Part shown: piece by piece, positions 30,045 to 38,474 of the stretch | How positions within the stretch are numbered: the stretch's first letter is position 1 | Layout of the letters: each line of letters opens with the position of its first letter | NCBI RefSeq assembly: GCF_001580545.1 | Contig: NZ_LRBG01000004.1 | Location: 558,001 to 622,000 of the forward strand | Source of the DNA: Paraburkholderia monticola | Lineage (GTDB): Bacteria; Pseudomonadota; Gammaproteobacteria; Burkholderiales; Burkholderiaceae | Length of the DNA stretch: 64,000 bases | Direction of reading: 5' to 3' | Notes under the pieces: generated by a model | Database searches by the model: none | What the model saw: the letters and a program-made list of their open reading frames with translations, nothing else | What the model was told of the DNA's origin: nothing | Made by a program: the position numbers and the translations under genes

Positions 30045-31274
30045 ATGCGTTTCTTCTCCTCTGGCCGCACGTCATTCCCGTCAGTCGCTTCTTTCGTTCC
30101 CACTTCGCTCAATCGTGCCATCGTCGCCAGCCTCGTGCTGCCGGCCACGCTCGTCGCGGGCACCGCGTTCGCGCAGGTGCCCCCGCCGGGCGTCAATGCG
30201 CGCTCGTGGGTGCTCGTCGATGCGACCAGCAACCAGGTGCTCGCGTCCGCCAACGCGGATGAGCGCGTCGAGCCGGCATCGCTCACCAAGCTGATGACCG
30301 CGTATCTCGTGTTCGAGGCGCTCGACACGAAGAAGATCACGATGGACCAGAGCATCGAGCCGAGCGAAGCCGTGCGCCGCGTGCGCAACGACGAATCGCG
30401 CATGTTCATCGAGGCGCTCAAGCCGGTCACCGTGCACGACCTCGTGTACGGCATGATCGTGCAGTCGGGCAACGACGCGGCGATCGCGCTCGCCGAACTG
30501 GTGGGCGGCAGCGAGGCGCAGTTCGTCAACATGATGAACACCGAAGCGCAGAAGCTCGGCATGAAGAACACCCATTTCGCCGACGTGAACGGCATGCCCG
30601 ACCCGCAGCACTACACGACCGCGGGCGATCTCGCGATCCTGTCGGCACGCCTGATCCGCGACTATCCGGACTACTACAACATCTTCTCGGTCAAGGAATT
30701 CACGTACAACAAGATCAAGCAGCCGAACCGCAACCGTCTGCTGTGGATCGATCCGAGCGTCGACGGTCTGAAGACCGGCCACACGCAGGCGGCGGGCTAC
30801 TGCCTGATCGCGAGCGCGAAGCGTCCGCTGCCGGGCACGACCGACGCGTCGCGCCGTCTCGTCTCGGTGATGATGGGCGAACAGAAGGAGCACGACCGCG
30901 TGCAGGACAGCCTGAAGATGCTGAACTACGGCTACACCGCGTACGACACGACGCGTCTGTACAAGGCGAACCAGGTCGTGGCCACGCCGCGCGTCTACAA
31001 GGGTGCGCAGGACAGCGTGCAGGTCGGCGTGAAGGGCGACCAGTACATCACGTTGCCGAAGGGCGCGGCCGACAAGGCCAAGCCGCAGATCGAACTCACC
31101 GATCCGCTCGTCGCGCCGCTCGCGAACGGTCAGCAGGTCGGCACCGCGAAGCTCGTCGCCGACGGCAAGGTGCTCGCGCAGTTCCCGGTGGTCGCGTTGC
31201 AGCCGGTTCCGCAAGCCGGTGTGGTCGGCCGCGTGTGGGATTCGATGATGCTGATGTTCAACAAGAAAAAGTAA
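30045..31274 (+). CDS. dacA: D-alanyl-D-alanine carboxypeptidase (PBP5/6 type)
   Basis: 409 residues. Trims the terminal D-Ala from peptidoglycan stem peptides in the periplasm. Signal peptide ends near 'GTAFAQ' (residue about 44). Penicillin-binding motifs: SxxK in 'EPASLTKLMTAY', SxN as SGN in 'VQSGNDAAIAL', and KTG in 'VDGLKTGHTQAAGY'. The C-terminal beta domain (PBP5_C) and an amphipathic end 'VWDSMMLMFNKKK' suit membrane-surface attachment. The order carboxypeptidase, aminotransferase, ybeD matches the dacA-ybeD-lipB-lipA neighbourhood of many proteobacteria. Confidence 0.93.
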   Translation: MRFFSSGRTSFPSVASFVPTSLNRAIVASLVLPATLVAGTAFAQVPPPGVNARSWVLVDATSNQVLASANADERVEPASLTKLMTAYLVFEALDTKKITMDQSIEPSEAVRRVRNDESRMFIEALKPVTVHDLVYGMIVQSGNDAAIALAELVGGSEAQFVNMMNTEAQKLGMKNTHFADVNGMPDPQHYTTAGDLAILSARLIRDYPDYYNIFSVKEFTYNKIKQPNRNRLLWIDPSVDGLKTGHTQAAGYCLIASAKRPLPGTTDASRRLVSVMMGEQKEHDRVQDSLKMLNYGYTAYDTTRLYKANQVVATPRVYKGAQDSVQVGVKGDQYITLPKGAADKAKPQIELTDPLVAPLANGQQVGTAKLVADGKVLAQFPVVALQPVPQAGVVGRVWDSMMLMFNKKK

Positions 31275-31287
31275 GGGCTGTGTCGCA

Positions 31288-32256
31288 ATGTCCGCTTTCT
31301 CCGATGTTTCGCTGGACCCGATCGTCTATCTGAACGGCGAACTGGTGCCGCTGTCAGAAGCGCGCGTGCCGGTGCTCGACCGCGGCTTCATCTTCGGCGA
31401 CGGCATCTACGAAGTCGCGCCGTTGTACGCGCACGCGAGCGGACGTCGCACCGCGTTTCGTCTGAGACAGCATCTGGCGCGTCTGGCGCGCTCGGTCGGC
31501 AAGATCGGCATCGCCAATCCGCTCGACGACGCCGGCTGGCGCGAGCTGATCGGCCGCGTGGTCGAGGCCAACGAAGCGGACGGCGGCTTGCGTGCCGATC
31601 AGGACGCGATCGCGTACATCCAGGTCACGCGTGGCGTCGCGAAGCGCGCTCACGCGTTTCCGGCCGACGTCAAGCCGACCGTGTTCGTGATGGTCACGGC
31701 GCTGAACCTGCCCGGCGCCGCGCAGCGCGCGAGCGGTGTGGCGTGCGTGAGCGCCGAGGATCGTCGCTGGCTCAATTGCGACATCAAGTCGGTGTCGCTG
31801 CTCGGCAACGTGCTGATGGCGCAATACGCGGCCGAAAACGATGCATTCGAGACGCTGCAGTTCCGCGATGGCTTGCTGACCGAAGGCTCGTCGTCGAACG
31901 TGTGGGTCGTGAAGGATGGCGTGCTGGCCGCGCCGCCGCGCAGCAACAAGATTCTCGAAGGGATCCGCTATGGGCTCATCGAGGAACTGACGGCCGAATG
32001 CGGGATCCGCTTCGAAGCGCGCGACATCACCGAGGCGCAAGTGCGCGCGGCCGATGAAATCATCGTCAGCTCGGCGACCAAGGAAGTGCTGCCGGTCACG
32101 CGTCTCGACGGCGCGCCGGTCGGCGCGGGCAAACCGGGCGCGGTATTTGCGAAGCTGTATGCGGCGTATCAGCGAGCCAAGGCAGCCGAAGCGGCCGCCG
32201 TGGCCGCTGCGGAAGAAGGAGTAGAGAATGAATCCCGAGAACGACTCACTGTTTGA
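31288..32256 (+). CDS. class IV PLP aminotransferase, D-amino-acid aminotransferase-like
   Basis: 322 residues. Fold type IV markers: 'VYLNGELVPLSEARVPVLDRGFIFGDGIYEV' opening, PLP lysine in 'LNCDIKSVSLLGNVL', and 'EGSSSNVWVVKDGVLAAPP' followed by 'ILEGIRYGLIEEL'. It would interconvert D-amino acids and 2-oxo acids, possibly D-alanine, which suits its position 13 bases after the D-Ala-D-Ala carboxypeptidase gene. The C-terminal Ala/Glu-rich tail overlaps ybeD by 29 bases. Confidence 0.9.
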   Translation: MSAFSDVSLDPIVYLNGELVPLSEARVPVLDRGFIFGDGIYEVAPLYAHASGRRTAFRLRQHLARLARSVGKIGIANPLDDAGWRELIGRVVEANEADGGLRADQDAIAYIQVTRGVAKRAHAFPADVKPTVFVMVTALNLPGAAQRASGVACVSAEDRRWLNCDIKSVSLLGNVLMAQYAAENDAFETLQFRDGLLTEGSSSNVWVVKDGVLAAPPRSNKILEGIRYGLIEELTAECGIRFEARDITEAQVRAADEIIVSSATKEVLPVTRLDGAPVGAGKPGAVFAKLYAAYQRAKAAEAAAVAAAEEGVENESRERLTV

Positions 32257-32497
32257 ATTCCCCTGCGATTTCCCGATCAAGATCATGGGCAAATCGCACC
32301 CCGAGTTTGCCGCGACGATCGTCGAAGTGGTGCGCCAGTTCGATAGCGAGGTCGATGCGTCGCGCGTCGAGACTCGGCCGTCGAGCAGCGGCACCTACAC
32401 GGGGCTGACCGTCCACGTGCGCGCGACGAGCCGCGCGCATCTCGACGATATCTATCGCGCGCTGACCGGCCATCCGATGGTCAAGGTCGTGCTGTAA
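32228..32497 (+). CDS. ybeD: YbeD/DUF493 family protein
   Basis: 89 residues. 'LFEFPCDFPIKIMGKSHPEFAATIVEVV' and 'YTGLTVHVRATSRAHLDDIYRALTGHPMVKVVL' match YbeD, a small ACT-like alpha/beta protein usually next to lipB and often proposed to influence lipoate metabolism; its function is unproven. It starts inside the aminotransferase gene (29-bp overlap) with AAGGAG upstream. Here lipB is 1.5 kb away, separated by the LysR/DUF2917 pair. Confidence 0.92.
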   Translation: MNPENDSLFEFPCDFPIKIMGKSHPEFAATIVEVVRQFDSEVDASRVETRPSSSGTYTGLTVHVRATSRAHLDDIYRALTGHPMVKVVL

Positions 32498-32518
32498 CAC
32501 CGCGCGCGGTTTTTCACC

Positions 32519-33502
32519 TCACGGCGCGACGCGCAACGCGTCCGCCGTCACGCCCTCCGTCGCGAGGCGCGCACACGTCGCCGGGCCTGCCTCGCAGGCG
32601 AGATCGAACAGCTGCCTGAAGCGCGCCACCTCGTCGAACACCCAGTTGCGAAACGCCTTGACCCGCGCGGTCTCCAGCAACTGCGGCGGACAGATGAAAT
32701 AGTATTGCCACGGGCTTGGCCCATCCACATCGAACAGCCGCACGAGCCGGCCCGCCGCGATTTCGTGCATGGCGAGCGAGCGGCGCGTGAGCGCGATCCC
32801 CTGGCCGTCGACGGCCGCCTGCAGCAGATTCGACGAATCCTGATACAGCACGCCGCGCTTCGGCTCCGGCCAGTCGGTCAGGCCGGCGGCGTCGAACCAC
32901 GGGCGCCATAGCTCGTCGTCGGAGCGCAGCAGCGGGGCTTTGGCGAGATCGGCCGGGGTTTGCGGCAGCTTGCCGCCGTTGAAGTTGGGCGAGCAGGCCG
33001 GGAAGAAAATCTCCTCGAGCAGCAGCTCCGCATGCAGCCCCGGATATTTGCCGAAGCCGAAGCGGATTGCGGCGTCGACGTCGTCGCGCGCGAAGTCCGT
33101 CAGCGCATTGGTGGACAGCAGTTCGAGATCCCACTGCGGATGCGCCTCGATAAAGCTGCCGATCCGCGGCGTCACCCAGCGCGCCGCGAACGACGTCAGC
33201 ATCGACACCACGAGGCGCCGCTCGCGGTCGCCGGCGCGGATCGCGCGGGTCGCGTCGGCGAGCCCAGTCAGCGCGGCGCGCACCTGCGTCGCGTAGCGGC
33301 GGCCGGTTTCGGTGAGGCGCACGCGCTTGCCGTCGCGCGCGAATAGCGACACGCCGAGCTCGGCCTCGAGCGCGCGTATCTGATGACTGACGGCGCCATG
33401 CGTGACGAAGAGCTCGTCGGCGGCGCGCGAAAAGCTCTCGTGGCGGGCGGCGGCTTCGAACGCCTTGATCGCGTTCAGGGCGGGGAGATGACGCAGGTCC
33501 AT
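32519..33502 (-). CDS. LysR family transcriptional regulator, GcvA-like
   Basis: 327 residues. Winged HTH at the N-terminus ('LPALNAIKAFEAAARHESFSRAADEL', 'VTHGAVSHQIRALEAELGVSLF'), then a LysR effector domain ('RRLVVSMLTSFAARWVTPRIGSFIEAHP'). The sequence order resembles GcvA-type regulators. It is divergent from the DUF2917 gene across about 98 bases and probably controls it. The start at 33502 gives the usual MDLRHLPAL opening; a longer frame adds 15 residues. Confidence 0.9.
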   Translation of the reverse strand: MDLRHLPALNAIKAFEAAARHESFSRAADELFVTHGAVSHQIRALEAELGVSLFARDGKRVRLTETGRRYATQVRAALTGLADATRAIRAGDRERRLVVSMLTSFAARWVTPRIGSFIEAHPQWDLELLSTNALTDFARDDVDAAIRFGFGKYPGLHAELLLEEIFFPACSPNFNGGKLPQTPADLAKAPLLRSDDELWRPWFDAAGLTDWPEPKRGVLYQDSSNLLQAAVDGQGIALTRRSLAMHEIAAGRLVRLFDVDGPSPWQYYFICPPQLLETARVKAFRNWVFDEVARFRQLFDLACEAGPATCARLATEGVTADALRVAP

Positions 33503-33600
33503 CGCAATATTTCTCACATAGACGTGAAAATTGATCGTTTTGCCCAAGTCCTTGCTGCACCTAGGATTCTAGTCACGAAACGATTTTTGGCGAGGGCATC

Positions 33601-33927
33601 ATGCGAGAAATTTCCTCTAGCATTGCATATGAAATCCGCACCGGCGACACCCTGCCGCTGAAGGTGGCGCGCAGCACCAAGCTGCGCGTGCACGGCGGCG
33701 CGGTGTGGGTCACGCGTAGCGACGACACCAAGGACTACTGGCTGCAGCCCGGCCAGACGCTGCATCTGCGGCGCGGTGAACGGCTCTGGCTCAGCGCCGA
33801 GGGCGCCACTTTCGCGAAGGTCGCGTTCTCGGTGCCGACGCGCTGCGACGAGCGCGCGCTGAACTGGCTCGCGCGCATCGGCGAGCGCTGGATGATGCGG
33901 GTACGTGGCGGCTGGCGCACGGTTTGA
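33601..33927 (+). CDS. DUF2917 family protein
   Basis: 108 residues, predicted all-beta: 'GDTLPLKVARSTKLRVHGGAVWVTRSDD' and 'DYWLQPGQTLHLRRGERLWLSAEG' are the DUF2917 core, a cupin-like small domain of unknown function. A divergent LysR regulator is common beside members of this family in Burkholderia; the pairing suggests the gene responds to a small-molecule signal. Confidence 0.88.
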   Translation: MREISSSIAYEIRTGDTLPLKVARSTKLRVHGGAVWVTRSDDTKDYWLQPGQTLHLRRGERLWLSAEGATFAKVAFSVPTRCDERALNWLARIGERWMMRVRGGWRTV

Positions 33928-34044
33928 GCATCGAGCGGCCGGAACGCCGTGTTTGACGAAGGGGCTGGCAGCGCGCCAGCCCGCTACTTCATGTTCCAGC
34001 CGTGTCGGGCGCGGTTTCCCAGATTTCGGTAAACTCCCGGAATC

Positions 34045-34794
34045 ATGTGTGCCACCCCGGTTTCCCCGTCTCCGCTGCCCGCCATTGAGCCGCCCATGCT
34101 GCGCTGGCTCGGCCGCGAACCCTACGAAGCCAGTTTCGACGCGATGCGCGCGTTTACAGACACCCGCACCGCCGACACCCCCGACGAAATCTGGCTCGTC
34201 GAACATCCCCCCGTCTTCACGCTCGGCCAGGCCGGCGATCCAGCCCATCTGCTCGCGGCCGACAGCAACATTCCGCTCGTCAAGGTCGACCGTGGGGGAC
34301 AGATCACGTATCACGGCCCCGGCCAGGTGGTCGCGTATCTGCTGCTCGACCTGCGCCGGCGCAAGCTGATGGTGCGCGAGCTGGTCACGCGGATCGAGCA
34401 GGCCGTGATCGACACCCTGGCGGCGTATAATCTCGCCGGAGAACGCAAGGCGGGCGCCCCCGGCATCTACGTGGCGTCCGGGTCCGAAGCGGGGTCCGAA
34501 GCGGGGCCCGACGCCGGGCCGCATGCCGGCGCCAAGATCGCGGCGCTCGGCCTGAAAATCCGCAACGGCTGCAGCTATCACGGCGTGAGTCTGAACGTGA
34601 ACATGGACCTGCAACCGTTTCTCGCGATCAATCCATGCGGCTACGCGGGGCTCGAAACAGTCGATATGGCGACGCTCGGCGTCGCCGCCGGCTGGGACGA
34701 CGTGGCCCGTACCCTCGCAGCAAGTCTCACCGCAAACCTCGACGGCAGTCCCGCGGCCGTCCCCCAACCGCAGGCCGGTGCGCTCACCGCCTGA
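34045..34794 (+). CDS. lipB: octanoyl-ACP:protein N-octanoyltransferase
   Basis: 249 residues. Transfers octanoate from acyl carrier protein to lipoyl domains. '[23 protein letters not shown]' is the substrate motif, the catalytic lysine is in '[17 protein letters not shown]', and the cysteine in '[14 protein letters not shown]'. Two possible starts: 34045 (MCATP) and 34096 ([10 protein letters not shown]). Between '[10 protein letters not shown]' and 'AKIAALG' is an extra Gly/Ser/Glu/Asp-rich insert of about 18 residues not usual in LipB, built from near-repeated codon blocks (see findings). Thirteen bases upstream of lipA. Confidence 0.94.
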   Translation: MCATPVSPSPLPAIEPPMLRWLGREPYEASFDAMRAFTDTRTADTPDEIWLVEHPPVFTLGQAGDPAHLLAADSNIPLVKVDRGGQITYHGPGQVVAYLLLDLRRRKLMVRELVTRIEQAVIDTLAAYNLAGERKAGAPGIYVASGSEAGSEAGPDAGPHAGAKIAALGLKIRNGCSYHGVSLNVNMDLQPFLAINPCGYAGLETVDMATLGVAAGWDDVARTLAASLTANLDGSPAAVPQPQAGALTA

Positions 34795-34807
34795 CTGGAT
34801 CGAACGA

Positions 34808-35815
34808 ATGACTGACGTAACCGCGAATCCCGCAGCAGCCAACCCCGCGCCCGAAGGCGTGCCGGCCCCCGCCGCCTACGACGCTACCGCGAAGCAGAAA
34901 GCGCAAGCCAAGACCGCGCGCATCCCGATCAAGATCGTTCCGATCGAAAAGCTGAAGAAACCGGACTGGATCCGCGTGAAGGCGGCCACCGGCAATTCGC
35001 GCTTCTACGAGATCAAACAGATCCTGCGCGAGCACAATCTGCACACGGTGTGTGAAGAGGCGAGCTGCCCGAACATCGGCGAATGCTTCGGCAAGGGCAC
35101 CGCGACTTTCATGATCATGGGCGACAAGTGCACGCGCCGCTGCCCGTTCTGCGACGTCGGCCACGGTCGTCCCGATCCGCTCGACGCCGACGAACCCGCC
35201 AACCTCGCGCGCACCATTGCCGCGCTGAAGCTGAAGTACGTCGTGATCACCAGCGTCGACCGTGACGATCTGCGCGACGGCGGCGCGGCGCACTTCGTCG
35301 AATGTATCCGTCAGACGCGCGAGCTGTCGCCGCAAACGCGTATCGAAATCCTGACGCCGGACTTCCGCGGCCGCCTCGATCGCGCCCTCGGCATCCTCAA
35401 CGCGGCGCCGCCCGACGTGATGAACCACAACCTCGAAACGGTGCCGCGTCTGTACAAGGAAGCGCGCCCGGGATCGGACTACGCGCATTCGCTGAAGCTG
35501 CTGAAGGACTTCAAGGCGCTGCATCCGCACGTCGCGACCAAGTCCGGCCTGATGGTCGGCCTCGGCGAGACCGAAGAGGAAATCCTGCAAGTGATGCGCG
35601 ATCTGCGCGAGCACGACGTCGACATGCTGACGATCGGCCAGTATCTGCAGCCGTCGGAGCACCATCTGCCGGTGCGCGCGTACGTGCATCCGGACACCTT
35701 CAAGATGTACGAGGAAGAGGCATACAAGATGGGCTTCACCCACGCCGCGGTGGGCGCGATGGTTCGTTCGAGCTATCACGCCGATGTGCAGGCGCATGGA
35801 GCCGGCGTGGTCTGA
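34808..35815 (+). CDS. lipA: lipoyl synthase
   Basis: 335 residues. Radical SAM enzyme inserting two sulfurs into the octanoyl chain. Auxiliary cluster cysteines in '[13 protein letters not shown]' (CX4CX5C), radical SAM motif 'CTRRCPFC' (CX3CX2C), and the C-terminal serine ligand in '[11 protein letters not shown]'. The N-terminal ~45 residues are Ala/Pro-rich. Likely cotranscribed with lipB; followed by a strong terminator. Confidence 0.96.
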   Translation: MTDVTANPAAANPAPEGVPAPAAYDATAKQKAQAKTARIPIKIVPIEKLKKPDWIRVKAATGNSRFYEIKQILREHNLHTVCEEASCPNIGECFGKGTATFMIMGDKCTRRCPFCDVGHGRPDPLDADEPANLARTIAALKLKYVVITSVDRDDLRDGGAAHFVECIRQTRELSPQTRIEILTPDFRGRLDRALGILNAAPPDVMNHNLETVPRLYKEARPGSDYAHSLKLLKDFKALHPHVATKSGLMVGLGETEEEILQVMRDLREHDVDMLTIGQYLQPSEHHLPVRAYVHPDTFKMYEEEAYKMGFTHAAVGAMVRSSYHADVQAHGAGVV

Positions 35816-35856
35816 CGCGCAGACGCCTCGCTTCATGCCCCCAGCATGCACGCAGA

Positions 35857-35890
35857 AACGAAAAAGCCCGCCGATGTGCGGGCTTTTTGT
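35857..35890 (+). terminator. rho-independent terminator of lipB-lipA
   Basis: aaaaagcccgc (35861-35871) / gcgggcttttt (35878-35888), an 11-bp perfect stem with six-base loop; the 3' arm ends in five T's. Confidence 0.92.
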
Positions 35891-35924
35891 TTAGACCGTT
35901 CTTCTATCCGCAAGGAAACCACAG

Positions 35925-36677
35925 ATGGCAACTTCGATGGATTGCGGGAGCTCCGCGCAATGGCCTTATCCGCGGCTCGTCGCGCATCGCTGCGGCGGCA
36001 CGCTCGCGCCGGAAAACACCTTGGCGGGTTTCGACGCCTGCGTGCGCTACGGCTATCGCATGGTCGAATTCGACGCGAAGCTGTCCGCCGACAACGCGCT
36101 GTTCCTGCTGCACGACGACACGCTCGAGCGCACAACTAACGGTCACGGGCCGGCGGCCACACACACATGGCAGCAACTCGCGGCGTTGGATGCCGGCGCG
36201 TGGCGCGGCACGGAGTTCGCCGGGACACGGCTGCCGACGCTGGCGGACGCGGCCGAGCGATGCGCGCGCGACGGCATCGCCGCGAACATCGAGATTAAGC
36301 CTTGTCCGGGCCGCGAAGTCATCACCGGCACGCTGGTCGCCCAAGGCGCGCTCGCGCTGTGGCAGGGGCAGACGCCGCCGCTGCTGTCGTCGTTCTCGTT
36401 CGATGCGCTCGCCGCCGCGCGCGCTGCCGCGCCGTCGCTGCCGCGCGGCATGCTGTTCGAGCAGGTGCCGGCGGACTGGCTGCGTATCGTGCGCGAACTC
36501 GAGTGCGTGTCGCTGCACGCGAGTCACCGCTATCTGAGCGAGCCGCTGGTCGCGCAGATCCGCGAGGCGGGCCTGCGCGTGCTCGCCTACACGGTGAACG
36601 AGCCGGCGCGCGCGCGCCTGCTCGAACAATGGGGCGTCGACATGATTTGCACGGATCGGATCGATCTGTTGACGTGA
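35925..36677 (+). CDS. ugpQ: glycerophosphodiester phosphodiesterase
   Basis: 250 residues of the GDPD TIM-barrel family; hydrolyses glycerophosphodiesters to glycerol 3-phosphate and alcohol. 'LVAHRCGGTLAPENTLAGF' (catalytic His, Arg and Glu), 'VEFDAKLSADNALFLLHDDTLERTTNG' (Asp and second catalytic His) and 'ANIEIKPCPGRE' are all present. No signal peptide, so the cytoplasmic UgpQ type rather than periplasmic GlpQ. No transporter genes adjoin. Confidence 0.93.
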   Translation: MATSMDCGSSAQWPYPRLVAHRCGGTLAPENTLAGFDACVRYGYRMVEFDAKLSADNALFLLHDDTLERTTNGHGPAATHTWQQLAALDAGAWRGTEFAGTRLPTLADAAERCARDGIAANIEIKPCPGREVITGTLVAQGALALWQGQTPPLLSSFSFDALAAARAAAPSLPRGMLFEQVPADWLRIVRELECVSLHASHRYLSEPLVAQIREAGLRVLAYTVNEPARARLLEQWGVDMICTDRIDLLT

Positions 36678-36737
36678 CGCCGTGCGCGCAAGCCCCGCGC
36701 AAACCCTTGCGGGTTTCCCCGCAAGCGCGTGCGCACT

Positions 36738-36782
36738 GGATTCCGGATTCCCCGACAGCGGTCGTCCGGATTTCCGGAATCC
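36738..36782. promoter_or_regulatory. inverted repeats upstream of dctA, candidate DctD binding sites
   Basis: ggattccgg (36738-36746) and ccggaatcc (36774-36782) are exact reverse complements; further TCCGGA boxes lie between them. They are 70-115 bases upstream of the sigma-54 promoter, the place where enhancer-binding proteins such as DctD bind. The assignment to DctD is inference. A role as a hairpin terminator for ugpQ is less likely because no T run follows. Confidence 0.55.
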
Positions 36783-36849
36783 CGGACGGCGCGCCTCGGG
36801 CCTTGCTGGAAAATCCATAAGAATCAAGGCTTCCCGCCCGTTGTCGAAC

Positions 36850-36865
36850 TGGCATCGACCTTGCA
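36850..36865 (+). promoter_or_regulatory. sigma-54 promoter of dctA
   Basis: TGGCATCGACCTTGCA: the GG (36851-36852) and GC (36863-36864) dinucleotides are exactly 12 bases apart, as required for the -24/-12 elements. The 372-base gap before dctA (36678-37049) otherwise holds only the upstream inverted repeats and an untranslated leader of about 170 bases. Confidence 0.85.
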
Positions 36866-37049
36866 AAATAAAGCGCGTGGCCGCCACGGCCCGACAATAA
36901 AGCAAGGAGACAACGATGTCCGATTTCCCTTCCCGGTATTTCTGAATTCGTCGTCTTGCAGCGGCCCGCTAGCGTGCGCCCGCGCGACGACGTTTCGTTC
37001 GCGTGTCGCGCACTGCGGGTCATCAGCTCACCCCCTCGCAGGAACCATC

Positions 37050-38330
37050 GTGAAGAAACCTATCCATAAAGTGCTGTATGTCCAGGTGATCGTGGCGATC
37101 ATCATCGGCATCCTACTCGGGCATTTCTACCCGAACCTCGCCATCGACATGAAGCCGCTCGGCGACGGCTTCATCAAGCTGATCAAGATGGTGATCGGGC
37201 CGATCATCTTCTGCACGGTCGTGACGGGCATCGCCGGCATGGAGGACATGAAGAAGGTCGGACGCGTCGGCGGCAAGGCGCTGTTGTACTTCGAAATCGT
37301 CTCGACCTTCGCGCTCGTGCTCGGCCTCGCCGCCACGCACCTGCTGCGGCCCGGCGCCGGCTTCAACGTCGACCCGGCCTCGCTGGACAGCCGCGCGGTC
37401 GCGTCGTACGCCGAGAAGGCGCACGGCCAGTCGACCGTCGACTTCTTCATGCACATCATTCCGGACACGCTCTCGTCGGCGTTCGCGCAGGGCGAGATCC
37501 TGCAGATCCTGCTGATCGCACTGCTGTTCGGCGCCGTGCTCGCGACGGCCGGCGAGAGGGGCAAGCCGGTGATGAACTTGATCGAAGGGATCTCGCACGT
37601 CCTGTTCGGCATGGTTCGCATCATCACGAAGCTCGCGCCGATCGGTGCGTTCGGCGCGATGGCCTTCACGATCGGCAAGTACGGCATCGGCTCGCTGCTG
37701 CCGATGCTCAAGCTGGTCGGCACGTTCTATCTGACCTCGATCGTGTTCGTGGTGTTCGTGCTCGGCGCCATCGCGAAGATGGTCGGCTTCAACATCCTGC
37801 GCTTCGTCGCGTACATCAAGGAGGAGATGCTGATCGTGCTCGGTACGAGCTCGTCCGAAGCCGCGCTGCCGCAGCTGATGCTGAAGCTCGAAAAGCTCGG
37901 CTGCTCGCGCTCGGTGGTGGGCCTCGTGGTGCCGACCGGCTACTCGTTCAACCTCGACGGCACCAACATCTACATGACGATGGCGGTGCTGTTCATCGCC
38001 CAGGCGACCAACACCGACCTCACGTGGGGTCAGCAGCTGACGCTGCTTGCGGTGACGATGCTGACCTCGAAGGGCGCGAGCGGCGTGACCGGCGCGGGCT
38101 TCATCACGCTCGCGGCGACGCTCGCCGTGGTGCCGACGATCCCGCTGTCGGGCATGGTGCTGATCCTTGGCATCGACCGCTTCATGAGCGAGTGCCGCGC
38201 GCTGACCAACATCGTCGGCAATGGTGTCGCGACGGTCGTCGTGTCGGCCTGGGAGAAGGAACTCGACCGCAAGAAGCTGAACGAGGTGTTGCGCGGCGAT
38301 GTGGAAGTCAAAGAGCCGGCCGGCGTTTGA
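37050..38330 (+). CDS. dctA: C4-dicarboxylate/H+ (Na+) symporter DctA
   Basis: 426 residues. Inner-membrane transporter for succinate, fumarate and malate, dicarboxylate/amino-acid:cation symporter family. '[26 protein letters not shown]', the serine-rich re-entrant loop '[14 protein letters not shown]', '[18 protein letters not shown]', and '[19 protein letters not shown]' are the family landmarks. The start is a GTG at 37050 ([10 protein letters not shown]) with AGGA upstream; translation from further upstream would read through the promoter. Expressed from a sigma-54 promoter and presumably activated by DctB/DctD encoded downstream. Confidence 0.95.
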   Translation: MKKPIHKVLYVQVIVAIIIGILLGHFYPNLAIDMKPLGDGFIKLIKMVIGPIIFCTVVTGIAGMEDMKKVGRVGGKALLYFEIVSTFALVLGLAATHLLRPGAGFNVDPASLDSRAVASYAEKAHGQSTVDFFMHIIPDTLSSAFAQGEILQILLIALLFGAVLATAGERGKPVMNLIEGISHVLFGMVRIITKLAPIGAFGAMAFTIGKYGIGSLLPMLKLVGTFYLTSIVFVVFVLGAIAKMVGFNILRFVAYIKEEMLIVLGTSSSEAALPQLMLKLEKLGCSRSVVGLVVPTGYSFNLDGTNIYMTMAVLFIAQATNTDLTWGQQLTLLAVTMLTSKGASGVTGAGFITLAATLAVVPTIPLSGMVLILGIDRFMSECRALTNIVGNGVATVVVSAWEKELDRKKLNEVLRGDVEVKEPAGV

Positions 38331-38474
38331 GCCGCGCCACGCCAACCCTGTCGTGACCAGCGCGGACGCTTGCCTATGAAACCGGCGTCCGCGCGCCCCG
38401 GCGAAAGCGGCGGCGAAACCCGCGGCCCTGCTCGCCACCCGTCTGGCGGCGAGCCCTTGCCGCCCTATGCCACA

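Noticed and set aside
34425..34430. TATAAT inside lipB
   Set aside because: Lies in the lipB coding sequence with no -35 partner or gene start nearby; judged coincidental.
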